Origin: an uncultured Clostridia bacterium
GTDB taxonomy: Bacteria; Bacillota; Clostridia; UMGS1810
Direction: 5' to 3'
Assembly (NCBI GenBank): GCA_934500875.1
Contig: CAKSTL010000004.1
Coordinates: 147,514 to 211,513, forward strand
DNA length: 64,000 bases
Part shown: piece by piece, positions 8,610 through 16,358 of the stretch
Layout of the letters: each line of letters begins with the position of its first letter
Position numbering within the stretch: position 1 is the first letter of the stretch
The notes under the pieces: generated by a model
What the model was told of the DNA's origin: nothing
What the model saw: only the letters and a program-made list of their open reading frames with translations
Databases searched by the model: none
Position numbers and translations under genes: made by a program

Positions 8610-9332
8610 CTATCCTGTCATTTTTTCTTTCATTCTTTTTAGAATTTTCTTCTCGAGACGGGATACCTGCACCTGTGAAATACCGATACATCCTGCAATT
8701 TCGCTCTGTGTTTTTCCTCTGAAATAGCGAAGCATAATTATTTTTTTCTCTCTTTCGTCCAAGGCTTTGATAGCTTCGCAAAGCGAAATTTTATCTAAAA
8801 TTTTATCCTCGGTATCGGTATCGTTTGCAATTTTGTCAATCAAAAATCCTGCCGATTTGTCGTTTTCATAAAACTCTCTGTAAAGCGATTCGGGCGCTGT
8901 GTTTGCCTCAAGCGCAACAGCCAGTTCGCTCGGCGTCTGCCCTATTCTTTCGGCAATTTCCGATAACCTCACCTCACGGTTTAACTCTTTTTCCATCACC
9001 TCCTTTGTAATTTTTGCCTTCTGCGCAATTTCTTTTAATCTGCGGCTCACCTTAATTATGCCGTCGTCACGCAAAAACCGTTTTATTTCGCCCATAATAA
9101 GCGGAACGGCATATGTTGAAAAGCGCACGTCATAGCTTAAATCAAAGTTTTTTATTGCCTTAAGTATTCCTATACATCCGATTTGAAAAATATCCTCCAA
9201 ATCATAACCTCTGTTTGAAAACTTTCTTGCAACGCTCCATACAAGCGCAATATTTTCGTTTACAATTTCGTCCTCGGCGCTCTTGTCGCCCTCCTTTGCA
9301 CGTTTTATAAGGTCTGTAATATCATTTGCCAA
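8610..9332 (-). CDS. sigF: RNA polymerase sporulation sigma factor SigF
   Basis: Forespore-specific sigma-F, the first compartment-specific sigma of sporulation, kept inactive by SpoIIAB until SpoIIAA displaces it. Sigma-70 regions are visible: region 2 with FQIGCIGILKAIKNFD and VRFSTYAVPLIMGEIKR, and the region 4 helix-turn-helix TQSEIAGCIGISQVQVSRLE near the C-terminus. 240 residues. The TTG start has GGAGGTTTAAATA upstream. It is last in spoIIAA-spoIIAB-sigF, which separates it from the close paralogue SigG. Confidence 0.94.
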   Translation of the reverse strand: MANDITDLIKRAKEGDKSAEDEIVNENIALVWSVARKFSNRGYDLEDIFQIGCIGILKAIKNFDLSYDVRFSTYAVPLIMGEIKRFLRDDGIIKVSRRLKEIAQKAKITKEVMEKELNREVRLSEIAERIGQTPSELAVALEANTAPESLYREFYENDKSAGFLIDKIANDTDTEDKILDKISLCEAIKALDEREKKIIMLRYFRGKTQSEIAGCIGISQVQVSRLEKKILKRMKEKMTG

Positions 9333-9348
9333 TATTTAAACCTCCGAT

Positions 9349-9780
9349 TCAAAGCGTTCTCGAACCTATGGTTTTTTCCATTGTAACCTTTGTTCCCACA
9401 TCCACAATGGAATGAACGCTGATATTATCCATAAAGGTTTCCATAACGGTAAATCCCATTCCCGACCTTTCGCCGTCCGTATTGGTAGTAAAAAGCGGCT
9501 GCATAGCTTCCTTAACGTCTGCAATTCCGCATCCGTTATCGGTTACGGTAATTTTTACGTTATCATCCTTTATGTATATATCAATCGTGACATTGCCCTT
9601 TTTTTCGGCATATCCGTGGACAACGGAATTTGTAACCGCCTCGGACACTGCTGTTTTTATATCCGCCAATTCTTCAAGAGTCGGGTCAAGCTGCGAAACA
9701 AACGCAGAAACTGCCGCACGCACAAACGACTCGTTTTCCGATTTTGACATTACAACGATTTTTGCACTGTTTTCTCTCAT
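9349..9780 (-). CDS. spoIIAB: Anti-sigma F factor / serine kinase SpoIIAB
   Basis: Binds and inhibits sigma-F and phosphorylates SpoIIAA, setting the switch for forespore transcription. GHKL ATPase fold: N-box [15 protein letters not shown]1 box VTDNGCGI and G2 box [11 protein letters not shown]. 143 residues, family length. The SD (AAGGAGGGA) is formed by the last codons of spoIIAA, 3 bases upstream, so translation is probably coupled and stoichiometric. Confidence 0.96.
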   Translation of the reverse strand: MRENSAKIVVMSKSENESFVRAAVSAFVSQLDPTLEELADIKTAVSEAVTNSVVHGYAEKKGNVTIDIYIKDDNVKITVTDNGCGIADVKEAMQPLFTTNTDGERSGMGFTVMETFMDNISVHSIVDVGTKVTMEKTIGSRTL

Positions 9781-9783
9781 TAT

Positions 9784-10128
9784 TTATCCCTCCTTAAGAG
9801 CGCATACCGCCCCGTCAACGTCATTTCTGACGCTGATTATTTTTTTAATGCCGGCAATGTTTAAAAGACGGTCGATAGATTTTGCGTTTGACACGATAAC
9901 GGTTTTTCCGCCGATTGATTTTATCAGCTTATACCTGCCTATTACAACGCCAATACCCGAGCTGTCCATAAAAGACAACGCAGAAAAGTCGAAAATAAGA
10001 TTTTCTGCCGCAGATGATGTAATTTTTTTGTCAATTCTGTCTTTTACACCGCCCGCAACGTGATGGTCAAGCTCTCCGATAAGTTTTACAATAAGAGTTT
10101 TTTCCTTCGTCTGAAAGATTATCTGCAC
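9784..10128 (-). CDS. spoIIAA: Anti-anti-sigma factor SpoIIAA
   Basis: STAS-domain partner-switching protein. When dephosphorylated by SpoIIE it binds SpoIIAB and frees sigma-F. The phosphorylatable serine lies in SFMDSSGIGVV. The start is GTG 10128: GGAGGG lies 7 bases before it and the product (114 residues, VQIIFQTKEKT...) matches the family's length. Farther-upstream codons in this frame would add about 44 unrelated residues and run into the promoter. Transcribed from the sigma-H promoter at 10185-10213. Confidence 0.95.
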   Translation of the reverse strand: MQIIFQTKEKTLIVKLIGELDHHVAGGVKDRIDKKITSSAAENLIFDFSALSFMDSSGIGVVIGRYKLIKSIGGKTVIVSNAKSIDRLLNIAGIKKIISVRNDVDGAVCALKEG

Positions 10129-10151
10129 AAATTTTCCCTCCTTTATTGCAC

Positions 10152-10180
10152 AAAAAAAGATGAAACATTTTAGTTTCATC
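10152..10180 (-). terminator. Intrinsic terminator of folC, placed on the spoIIA start site
   Basis: Perfect 8-bp stem GATGAAAC/GTTTCATC (10159-10166 with 10173-10180), six-base loop, then seven T on the minus strand (10158-10152). It follows the folC stop by about 64 bases, yet lies downstream of the spoIIA -10 box, so it insulates spoIIA from folC read-through. Confidence 0.8.
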
Positions 10181-10184
10181 TTAA

Positions 10185-10213
10185 ATATTCTATAAAGCCT
10201 GTCCCATTCCTTC
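10185..10213 (-). promoter_or_regulatory. Sigma-H promoter of the spoIIA operon
   Basis: Minus-strand GAAGGAATG (10213-10205) and ATAGAATAT (10193-10185), 11 bases apart. This fits the sigma-H consensus RnAGGAwww-N11-12-RnnGAATww with one mismatch. Bacillus spoIIA is also sigma-H dependent. The start would fall near 10178, in the first arm of the folC terminator. Confidence 0.75.
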
Positions 10214-10243
10214 AAAGAAAAATAAGAGGTTTTGTCGAACGCA

Positions 10244-11512
10244 TCAAAACTTATCGACAAACTTTCTCAAATTTCCCGCAAGATAGAGCGAACCTGCAAT
10301 AATAACCGCGCCCTCGCCATTATTTTGTATAGCCGCACACCTTACGGCTTCAAAATTATCCTCTATAAGAACGGCGTCATTTTTATATTTTTTTGCGGTT
10401 TTGAAAATTTTTTCAAAATCGGTTTGCCTGCTGCTCGGAACGCTCGTTATGATAACAAGGTCAGACACCGAGCATATTTTTTCAAGCGATTTTTCATAGT
10501 CTTTTTCGTTAAGCATACCGAAAACGGTAATAATTTTTTTGCCGCCGAAAACCGTTTTTACCGTATCGCAAAGCTTTAAAACACCGTCAAAGTTGTGTGC
10601 GCCGTCAATAACAAATGTGCCGTCCTTTTTTTCAAAAATCTCAAAACGGCACATCCAGCGTGCATTTTCAAGCCCTTTATATATGCTTTCATCCGTTATA
10701 TCAAACGTATTTTTAAGACACTCGGCTGCGTCGAGTGCCACTGCCGCATTGTAAATCTGATGTGTTCCGCAAAGGTTGATTTTAATGTTCTTATACTCGC
10801 CGTAATCGAAAACGCTTGTCGTGCCTGATTTTTTTATTTTGATTTCCTTATGCGGATATAGGTGCGAATTCGTCTTGCAAACGGCTTCTTTAAGCACGAT
10901 TTCCGCCTTCTTGTCAAGCTTCGGATAGCACACAACCTCAGAATTTTCTTTTAAAATTCCGCATTTTTCAAACGCAATTTTTTCTATTGTATCGCCTAGA
11001 TACTTTGTGTGGTCAAAGCTTATTGAGCAAATTGCGCACACGATCGGATTTTTTATAACGTTTGTGCAGTCGAGCCTTCCGCCAAGCCCCACCTCAAGCA
11101 CAACAATATCGCACTTTTGACTTGCGAAATACAAAAATGCCGCTGCTGTGATAACCTCAAACTCAATAGGATTGTAATCACCGCACGCCTTAAGACTGCC
11201 CACTGCTGTTTTTACCTTTTCAACGCAAACGTCAAGGTCGTCATCCGATATATTTTTATTGTTGATTTTAATCCGCTCGTTAAAAATTTCAATGAACGGC
11301 GAAGTAAAAAGCCCCGTTTTATACCCCGACTCAATCAGAATTTGCGATATAAAATTTGAAACCGAACCTTTTCCGTTTGTTCCTGCGATATGGACAAATT
11401 TAAGACTGTCCTGCGGATTGCCGAGCACATCAAGAAGTTTTTTTATATTGTCAAGACCCGACTTTTTGCCGAATTTGCCGAGTGAATGTATATACTTTTC
11501 TGCGTTTGTCAT
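10244..11512 (-). CDS. folC: Bifunctional folylpolyglutamate / dihydrofolate synthase FolC
   Basis: Adds glutamate to folates (and to dihydropteroate if bifunctional), retaining them in the cell. Mur-ligase-like P-loop HIAGTNGKGSVSN, the family's GLFTSPF segment, VLEVGLGGRLDCTN and DGAHNFDG (C-terminal domain) are present. 422 residues. The start is ATG 11512, with GGAGATAAA upstream; ATG 11560 would add 16 unconserved residues. It lies downstream of valS. Whether it has the DHFS activity cannot be read from sequence. Confidence 0.93.
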   Translation of the reverse strand: MTNAEKYIHSLGKFGKKSGLDNIKKLLDVLGNPQDSLKFVHIAGTNGKGSVSNFISQILIESGYKTGLFTSPFIEIFNERIKINNKNISDDDLDVCVEKVKTAVGSLKACGDYNPIEFEVITAAAFLYFASQKCDIVVLEVGLGGRLDCTNVIKNPIVCAICSISFDHTKYLGDTIEKIAFEKCGILKENSEVVCYPKLDKKAEIVLKEAVCKTNSHLYPHKEIKIKKSGTTSVFDYGEYKNIKINLCGTHQIYNAAVALDAAECLKNTFDITDESIYKGLENARWMCRFEIFEKKDGTFVIDGAHNFDGVLKLCDTVKTVFGGKKIITVFGMLNEKDYEKSLEKICSVSDLVIITSVPSSRQTDFEKIFKTAKKYKNDAVLIEDNFEAVRCAAIQNNGEGAVIIAGSLYLAGNLRKFVDKF

Positions 11513-11624
11513 TTTATCTCCAAAATCAAAAGGGCGAAAGCAAAAGCCGCCGCCGAACAAGGCAGCGGCTCTATCCGTCCGTTTTTTATTCCATTAAATT
11601 TTAAAAGGCTGTATCCGCCGGTTT

Positions 11625-14255
11625 TTACTTCATTAAATTTTTAAGGCTTTCTTCAACCTTACTGAGCATTTCTCTGTATTTTTCGCCCTTTGCTCTTTCT
11701 TCGTCAACAACCTTTTGCGGTGCTTTCGCAACAAATCCTTTGTTGCCAAGCTTTCCTTCAACACGTTTAATTTCCGAAATAAGGTGTTCTTTTTCTTTTT
11801 CAAGTCTTTCTCTTTCAGCCTCTGTATCAACCAAATCGCCGAACGGAATAAAGATTTTTGCATTTTCAACAACGGTTGTAACCGCATTATCGTCAATTCC
11901 TTCTTCAGAGTCGGTTATCACCGTTTCAAGACCTGAAGCGAGCTTTTCAAAAAATACTTCGCTGCCCTTAAAAATTTCGCCCGATTGCGTTACGATATAT
12001 ATTTTTGCCCTTCTTGACGGTGCAACGTTCATTTTTGTTCTTACATTACGGATGCTTTTTATCGCCTCCATAATGTTTTCCATCTGCTCTTCTTCCTTGT
12101 CAAACGCAAAATTGTCATTTGCTTCGGGCCATTTTGAAATCATAATGCTTTCTTCGCCGGTAGGAAGATGAGTAAATATTTCTTCTGTAATAAAAGGCAT
12201 AAACGGATGCAAAAGCTTGAGAGTGTTGACAAGAACATATGCAAGAACGTTCTGCGCCGTTTCATAGCCCACACCGTCCTTTTCGTAAAGCCTCGGTTTT
12301 ACAAGCTCGATATACCAGTCGCAATAATCGTCCCAGATAAAGTCGTAAAGCTTTGCCGCCGCAACGCCGAGCTCAAATTTTTCAAGATTTGCCGAAACCT
12401 CTTTTACGAGCCTGTTATATTTATTCAAAATCCATTTATCTTCAATGCAAAGATTTTCAAGGCTCGGAAGTGCAATTTTATCAATGCTGATATTCATCAG
12501 CAAAAATCTTGACGCATTCCATATTTTATTTGCAAAGTTTCTGCTTGCCTCAACACGTGATTCGTAATAACGCATATCGTTTCCGGGCGAATTGCCTGTA
12601 ACAAGCGTAAATCTCAATGCGTCAGCGCCGTACTGCTCTATAACTTTAAGCGGGTCTATGCCGTTGCCGAGCGATTTTGACATTTTTCTGCCCTGACTGT
12701 CACGCACAATGCCGTGAATGAACACGTGCTCAAACGGCGGTTTTCCGGTATGCTCGCACGCCGAAAAAATCATACGTGCAACCCAGAAGAAAATTATATC
12801 ATACCCCGTAACAAGCACGCTTGTGGGATAGAAATAATCCAAATCCTCAGTTTTTTCGGGCCATCCGAGAGTTGAAAACGGCCAGAGAGCAGAGCTGAAC
12901 CAGGTATCGAGAACATCTTCGTCCTGCGTCATAGCGCCGCCGCACTCCGGACAGGTGTGAACATCGGTTTTTGACACGACGGTTTTGCCGCATTTGCTGC
13001 AATAAAACGCCGGAATTCTGTGTCCCCACCAAAGCTGACGTGAAATGCACCAGTCGTGAATATTTTCCATCCAGTTAAGATAAATTTTTGAAAAACTGTC
13101 GGGAACAAATTTAACTTCTTTTTCTTTTACAACTCTGATTGCCTCTTTTGCGAGCGGCTGCATTTTTACAAACCACTGCTTTGAGGTTATCGGCTCAACC
13201 GTTGTGGAACATCTGTAGCACTGACCGACATTGTGCTTATGCTCCTCAACCTTAACCAAAAGACCGAGCTTATCCAAATCGTCCACCATAGCTTTTCTTG
13301 CTTCGTAGCGGTCCATACCTTCATATTTTCCGCCGTATGAATTTATGGTAGCGTCATCATTCAAAACCTTTATCTGCTCTAAATTATGACGCAGACCCAC
13401 CTCAAAGTCGTTCGGGTCGTGCGCAGGCGTAATTTTAACCGCACCGGTACCGAAATCTTTATCGACATATTCATCCGCAATAACCGGAATTTCACGGTTG
13501 ACAAGCGGAAGAACGAGCATTTTTCCCACAAGATTTTTATATCTTTCGTCGTCCGGATGAACCGCAACGGCAGTATCGCCGAGAAGCGTTTCGGGACGTG
13601 TTGTGGCAATTATAACATATTCGCTGCTATCCTTAACCGGATATTTTATATGCCAGAAATGACCGTCCTGCTCGGTATATTCAACCTCAGCGTCCGACAA
13701 AGCCGTTGTGCAGTGCGGACACCAGTTTATAATTCTCGAACCCTGGTAAATAAGACCTTTATTATAAAGATTGACAAAAACCTCACGTACCGCCTTTGAA
13801 CAGCCTTCGTCCATAGTAAAGCGCTCTCTGTCCCAATCGCAGGACGAACCGAGCTTTTTAAGCTGATTTATAATACGTGAGCCGTACAAATTCTTCCAGT
13901 CCCAAACCCTTTTGAGAAATTCTTCTCTTCCGAGGTCGTAGCGGGTAAGATTTTCTTCTTTTCTCAAGGTTTCTTCAACCTTAATCTGCGTTGCAATTCC
14001 CGCATGGTCCGTGCCCGGAATCCAAAGCGCACTGTATCCCATCATACGCTTATAACGTATGAGAATATCCTGAAGCGTTTCGTCAAGTGCATGCCCCATA
14101 TGTAGCTGTCCTGTTACATTCGGGGGCGGAATTACAATTGTAAACGGCTTTTTGTCAGGGTCAGCCTTTGCACTGAAATATTTTTTATCAACCCAGTTTG
14201 CATAAATTCTGTCCTCAACCGCCTGCGGGTTGTAAACCTTTTCTATTTCCTTCAC
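11625..14255 (-). CDS. valS: Valyl-tRNA synthetase
   Basis: Class I synthetase that charges tRNA-Val and edits mischarged threonine. HIGH-type signature [15 protein letters not shown] near residue 45, the editing CP1 domain in residues about 190-340, KMSKS in [13 protein letters not shown], and a C-terminal coiled coil ([12 protein letters not shown]). About 876 residues. GTG 14255 is preferred: the ATG at 14273 is followed at once by GGAGGA, which is the SD for the GTG, and [11 protein letters not shown] is the family's opening. I see no T-box leader; the gene follows pgsA and a small membrane protein. Confidence 0.96.
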   Translation of the reverse strand: MKEIEKVYNPQAVEDRIYANWVDKKYFSAKADPDKKPFTIVIPPPNVTGQLHMGHALDETLQDILIRYKRMMGYSALWIPGTDHAGIATQIKVEETLRKEENLTRYDLGREEFLKRVWDWKNLYGSRIINQLKKLGSSCDWDRERFTMDEGCSKAVREVFVNLYNKGLIYQGSRIINWCPHCTTALSDAEVEYTEQDGHFWHIKYPVKDSSEYVIIATTRPETLLGDTAVAVHPDDERYKNLVGKMLVLPLVNREIPVIADEYVDKDFGTGAVKITPAHDPNDFEVGLRHNLEQIKVLNDDATINSYGGKYEGMDRYEARKAMVDDLDKLGLLVKVEEHKHNVGQCYRCSTTVEPITSKQWFVKMQPLAKEAIRVVKEKEVKFVPDSFSKIYLNWMENIHDWCISRQLWWGHRIPAFYCSKCGKTVVSKTDVHTCPECGGAMTQDEDVLDTWFSSALWPFSTLGWPEKTEDLDYFYPTSVLVTGYDIIFFWVARMIFSACEHTGKPPFEHVFIHGIVRDSQGRKMSKSLGNGIDPLKVIEQYGADALRFTLVTGNSPGNDMRYYESRVEASRNFANKIWNASRFLLMNISIDKIALPSLENLCIEDKWILNKYNRLVKEVSANLEKFELGVAAAKLYDFIWDDYCDWYIELVKPRLYEKDGVGYETAQNVLAYVLVNTLKLLHPFMPFITEEIFTHLPTGEESIMISKWPEANDNFAFDKEEEQMENIMEAIKSIRNVRTKMNVAPSRRAKIYIVTQSGEIFKGSEVFFEKLASGLETVITDSEEGIDDNAVTTVVENAKIFIPFGDLVDTEAERERLEKEKEHLISEIKRVEGKLGNKGFVAKAPQKVVDEERAKGEKYREMLSKVEESLKNLMK

Positions 14256-14270
14256 GTTAAAAATTCCTCC

Positions 14271-14291
14271 CAAAAGGCAGTTTTGCTGCCT
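14271..14291 (-). terminator. Short hairpin before valS
   Basis: AGGCAG/CTGCCT (14275-14280 with 14286-14291), followed on the minus strand by TTTTG. Small stem and few T, so at best a weak terminator or attenuator between the 59-codon gene and valS. Confidence 0.3.
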
Positions 14292-14469
14292 ATCCTATTT
14301 TAAAAACAATTATTGCCCCAATAAGCACCAAAGCAAAGCCTGCCAGTTTAACCATACCAGTATATTTTTTGTCAGAATCGTCCTTTTTTATAACCTTTTC
14401 GACTATTTTTTTTGCACCGTAATTCAAAGACGCTCCGAGTACAATAAGCAAAAATGCCAAAATTTTCAT
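14290..14469 (-). CDS. 59-residue two-helix membrane protein coupled to pgsA
   Basis: Short gene missed by 60-codon cut-offs. It codes for [18 protein letters not shown], a Lys-rich cytosolic loop ([16 protein letters not shown]), then [19 protein letters not shown] and a short tail: two hydrophobic helices around a basic loop. Its ATG overlaps the pgsA stop as ATGA, and AAGGGGCG lies upstream, so it is translated and probably coupled to pgsA. I do not recognise the family. The position suggests a membrane role linked to phosphatidylglycerolphosphate synthase, but that is inference. Confidence 0.75.
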   Translation of the reverse strand: MKILAFLLIVLGASLNYGAKKIVEKVIKKDDSDKKYTGMVKLAGFALVLIGAIIVFKIG

Positions 14470-15023
14470 ATTTCACGCCCCTTATTCTGGGTGCCGTTTT
14501 GCGAAACCTGATTTACCTTGACAAGCACAAAGCTTATGCAGTACGTGATGAACGCACAAACCATTGAAACAACAACGACAACCGAAGAAATGTCAATATA
14601 TTTTCCAAAACACATTGCGTCAACAAGAAGCAAAAACATTAAAAATGTTGCAAGCTTGCCGAAAAAATTTGACGGTATAATGATTTTTTCTTTTTTATAT
14701 ATAAAACTTCCCGAAAAAATCATAACAAGCTCTTTCGCCATTACAAACCACAAAAACCAGCTGCCGAGCTTTCCTGTTGCAACAAGAGTTGCAACAACGG
14801 TAATAACCATACACTTGTCGGCGGCAGGGTCAAGCATTTTGCCGAGCGACGTAATCATATTGAATTTTCGCGCTATAAACCCGTCCGCAACGTCAAGCAG
14901 CATTGCAAAAACAAAAATAATAAGCGCAGCAAGATGAGCGTTTTTAAGGTGCGAAAAATACACCAGCGGAAAAACGGGTACAAGCAAAAACCTTACGGTT
15001 GTAATAATATTAGGTATAGTCAA
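14466..15023 (-). CDS. pgsA: CDP-diacylglycerol-glycerol-3-phosphate 3-phosphatidyltransferase
   Basis: Makes phosphatidylglycerophosphate, the committed step to phosphatidylglycerol and cardiolipin, in the membrane. The CDP-alcohol phosphotransferase motif is complete: DVADGFIARKFN...GKMLDPAADK (DxxDGxxAR...GxxxDxxxD). Six hydrophobic segments in 185 residues. TTG start with AGGTGG 8 bases upstream. Downstream of pfkA by 22 bases. Confidence 0.94.
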   Translation of the reverse strand: MTIPNIITTVRFLLVPVFPLVYFSHLKNAHLAALIIFVFAMLLDVADGFIARKFNMITSLGKMLDPAADKCMVITVVATLVATGKLGSWFLWFVMAKELVMIFSGSFIYKKEKIIIPSNFFGKLATFLMFLLLVDAMCFGKYIDISSVVVVVSMVCAFITYCISFVLVKVNQVSQNGTQNKGREI

Positions 15024-15044
15024 AAAATTTCCACCTCAAATTTG

Positions 15045-16013
15045 TCAGATTGACATCTTTTTAACCAAATCAAGCATTTCGGGCTCAATGCTTTTCTGCA
15101 TTTCGAGCGCTTCGTTAATTTCGATATCAATAATTTTCGAATCTTTCTGAGCAATTATGCGGTTAACCGTTCCCTGTGCAAGAAGGTCTGCAGCATAGCT
15201 GCCCATCTTTGTTGCGGTAACCCTGTCGATAAGCGTGGGGCTGCCGCCTCTTTGAACATAACCGAGAACGGTTGCTCTTGTTTCAATTCCGGTTGCTTCT
15301 TCAATGGTCTTGCAAAGCTCGTAAGTTTCGCCGACACCCTCGGAAACAACAATAATATAATGAGATTTACCTCTGTTTCTGCCTTCTATAACGGTTTTCT
15401 TGATTTCGTCCAAATCATACGGAGTTTCGGGGATTATAACAGCCTCGGCGCCGTTTGCAACAGCAAGGTTAACGGGAATGTAACCTGCGTTTCGTCCCAT
15501 TACCTCAACAACCGAGCAACGCTCGTGGCTGGACGCAGTATCTCTTATTTTGTCGATTGCCTGCATAGCGGTATTGAGCGCAGTGTCATATCCTATTGTA
15601 TAGTCGGTGCATCCGATATCGTTGTCAATTGTGCCGGGAATACCGATTGTGGGAAGCCCTGCGTTTGCAAGCGCCCTTGCGCCTTTGTACGAGCCGTCGC
15701 CGCCGATAACCACAAGTGCGTCGATACCGAAAATTCTTGCAACCTCAACCGCTTTTTTAATACCCTCTTCGGTAGCAAAACTTTTGCTTCTTGCGGTTTG
15801 CAAAAACGTACCGCCTCTTTGAAGAATATCGGAAACGGAACGTGAATTAAGCTCTTCTATCTCGCCCCTTAAAAGACCGTGATAACCTCTTCTTATACCC
15901 ATAACCTTCATACCGTGGCACATAGCACCTCTTGCGACGGCTCTGATTGCCGCATTCATACCGGGAGCGTCACCGCCGGATGTAAGCACACCTATCGTTT
16001 TAATTTCAGCCAT
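15045..16013 (-). CDS. pfkA: ATP-dependent 6-phosphofructokinase
   Basis: Phosphorylates fructose 6-phosphate, the committed step of glycolysis. GVLTSGGDAPGMNAAIRA (ATP site), VIGGDGSYKGA, PGTIDNDI with the catalytic Asp, and EVMGRNAGYI (substrate site) are intact. The ATP-type GGDGS is present, so it is not a PPi-dependent enzyme. Three clustered ATGs (16022, 16019, 16013) follow AAAGGA; 16013 gives proper spacing and the usual MAEIKTIGVLTSG opening, 322 residues. It follows mtrB by about 60 bases, where an imperfect ACTGC.../...GCAGT hairpin lies. Confidence 0.96.
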   Translation of the reverse strand: MAEIKTIGVLTSGGDAPGMNAAIRAVARGAMCHGMKVMGIRRGYHGLLRGEIEELNSRSVSDILQRGGTFLQTARSKSFATEEGIKKAVEVARIFGIDALVVIGGDGSYKGARALANAGLPTIGIPGTIDNDIGCTDYTIGYDTALNTAMQAIDKIRDTASSHERCSVVEVMGRNAGYIPVNLAVANGAEAVIIPETPYDLDEIKKTVIEGRNRGKSHYIIVVSEGVGETYELCKTIEEATGIETRATVLGYVQRGGSPTLIDRVTATKMGSYAADLLAQGTVNRIIAQKDSKIIDIEINEALEMQKSIEPEMLDLVKKMSI

Positions 16014-16076
16014 TGTCATCATTTCCTTTCAGACTGCCAAAAACATTCGTTTTTTATGTTCTTTTGCAGTAAAATA

Positions 16077-16289
16077 TTATCTCGTTGTAATTTCGCCGTG
16101 CTTGGTATAAATCACAGCATTGCCTTTAATCTTCATTGCAGTGGTGGTTTCGGTAAACTGCGCAATAAAAACCTCGCCCTCCGAAAGCATTTCGGTATGG
16201 TGAAATTTTGTATCACGTCCGCTTGTAAGCCCTGTAATGCTCACTCCGTCCTTAACCGCTTTAACAACTACATAATCCGAATTATCCAT
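16077..16289 (-). CDS. mtrB: Trp RNA-binding attenuation protein (TRAP)
   Basis: TRAP is an 11-subunit ring that, with tryptophan bound, wraps (G/U)AG repeats in trp leader RNA and causes attenuation. The sequence aligns end to end with Bacillus MtrB: SDYVVVKAVKDG, GLTSGRDTKFHH, GEVFIAQFTE. Residues reported to hold tryptophan (Thr, Gly, Asp-Thr, His, Gln and the FTE/TTT threonines) are kept. Of the RNA-binding Lys37-Lys56-Arg58 set, the first is Met (residue 34) and the last is Lys (residue 55). The start is ATG 16289 with GGAG 9 bases upstream, 70 residues. No trp genes or anti-TRAP in the window. Confidence 0.92.
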   Translation of the reverse strand: MDNSDYVVVKAVKDGVSITGLTSGRDTKFHHTEMLSEGEVFIAQFTETTTAMKIKGNAVIYTKHGEITTR

Positions 16290-16326
16290 TTTACAGTTCT
16301 CCAATCTGCTAACACTATATTCTATA

Positions 16327-16355
16327 ATTTTACAACATAATTATAAAAAAATCAA
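16327..16355 (-). promoter_or_regulatory. Sigma-A promoter for mtrB-pfkA
   Basis: TTGATT (16355-16350) and TAAAAT (16332-16327) with a 17-base spacer, in the short gap after dnaE. It would drive mtrB and possibly pfkA-pgsA and beyond. Confidence 0.6.
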
Positions 16356-16358
16356 CAG

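Noticed and set aside
9482..10063. 193-codon plus-strand ORF across spoIIAB/spoIIAA
   Set aside because: Antisense to two well-identified genes, no SD.
14256..14465. T-box leader expected before valS
   Set aside because: The space is filled by the 59-codon gene; I see no specifier loop or AGGGTGG-type antiterminator sequence.
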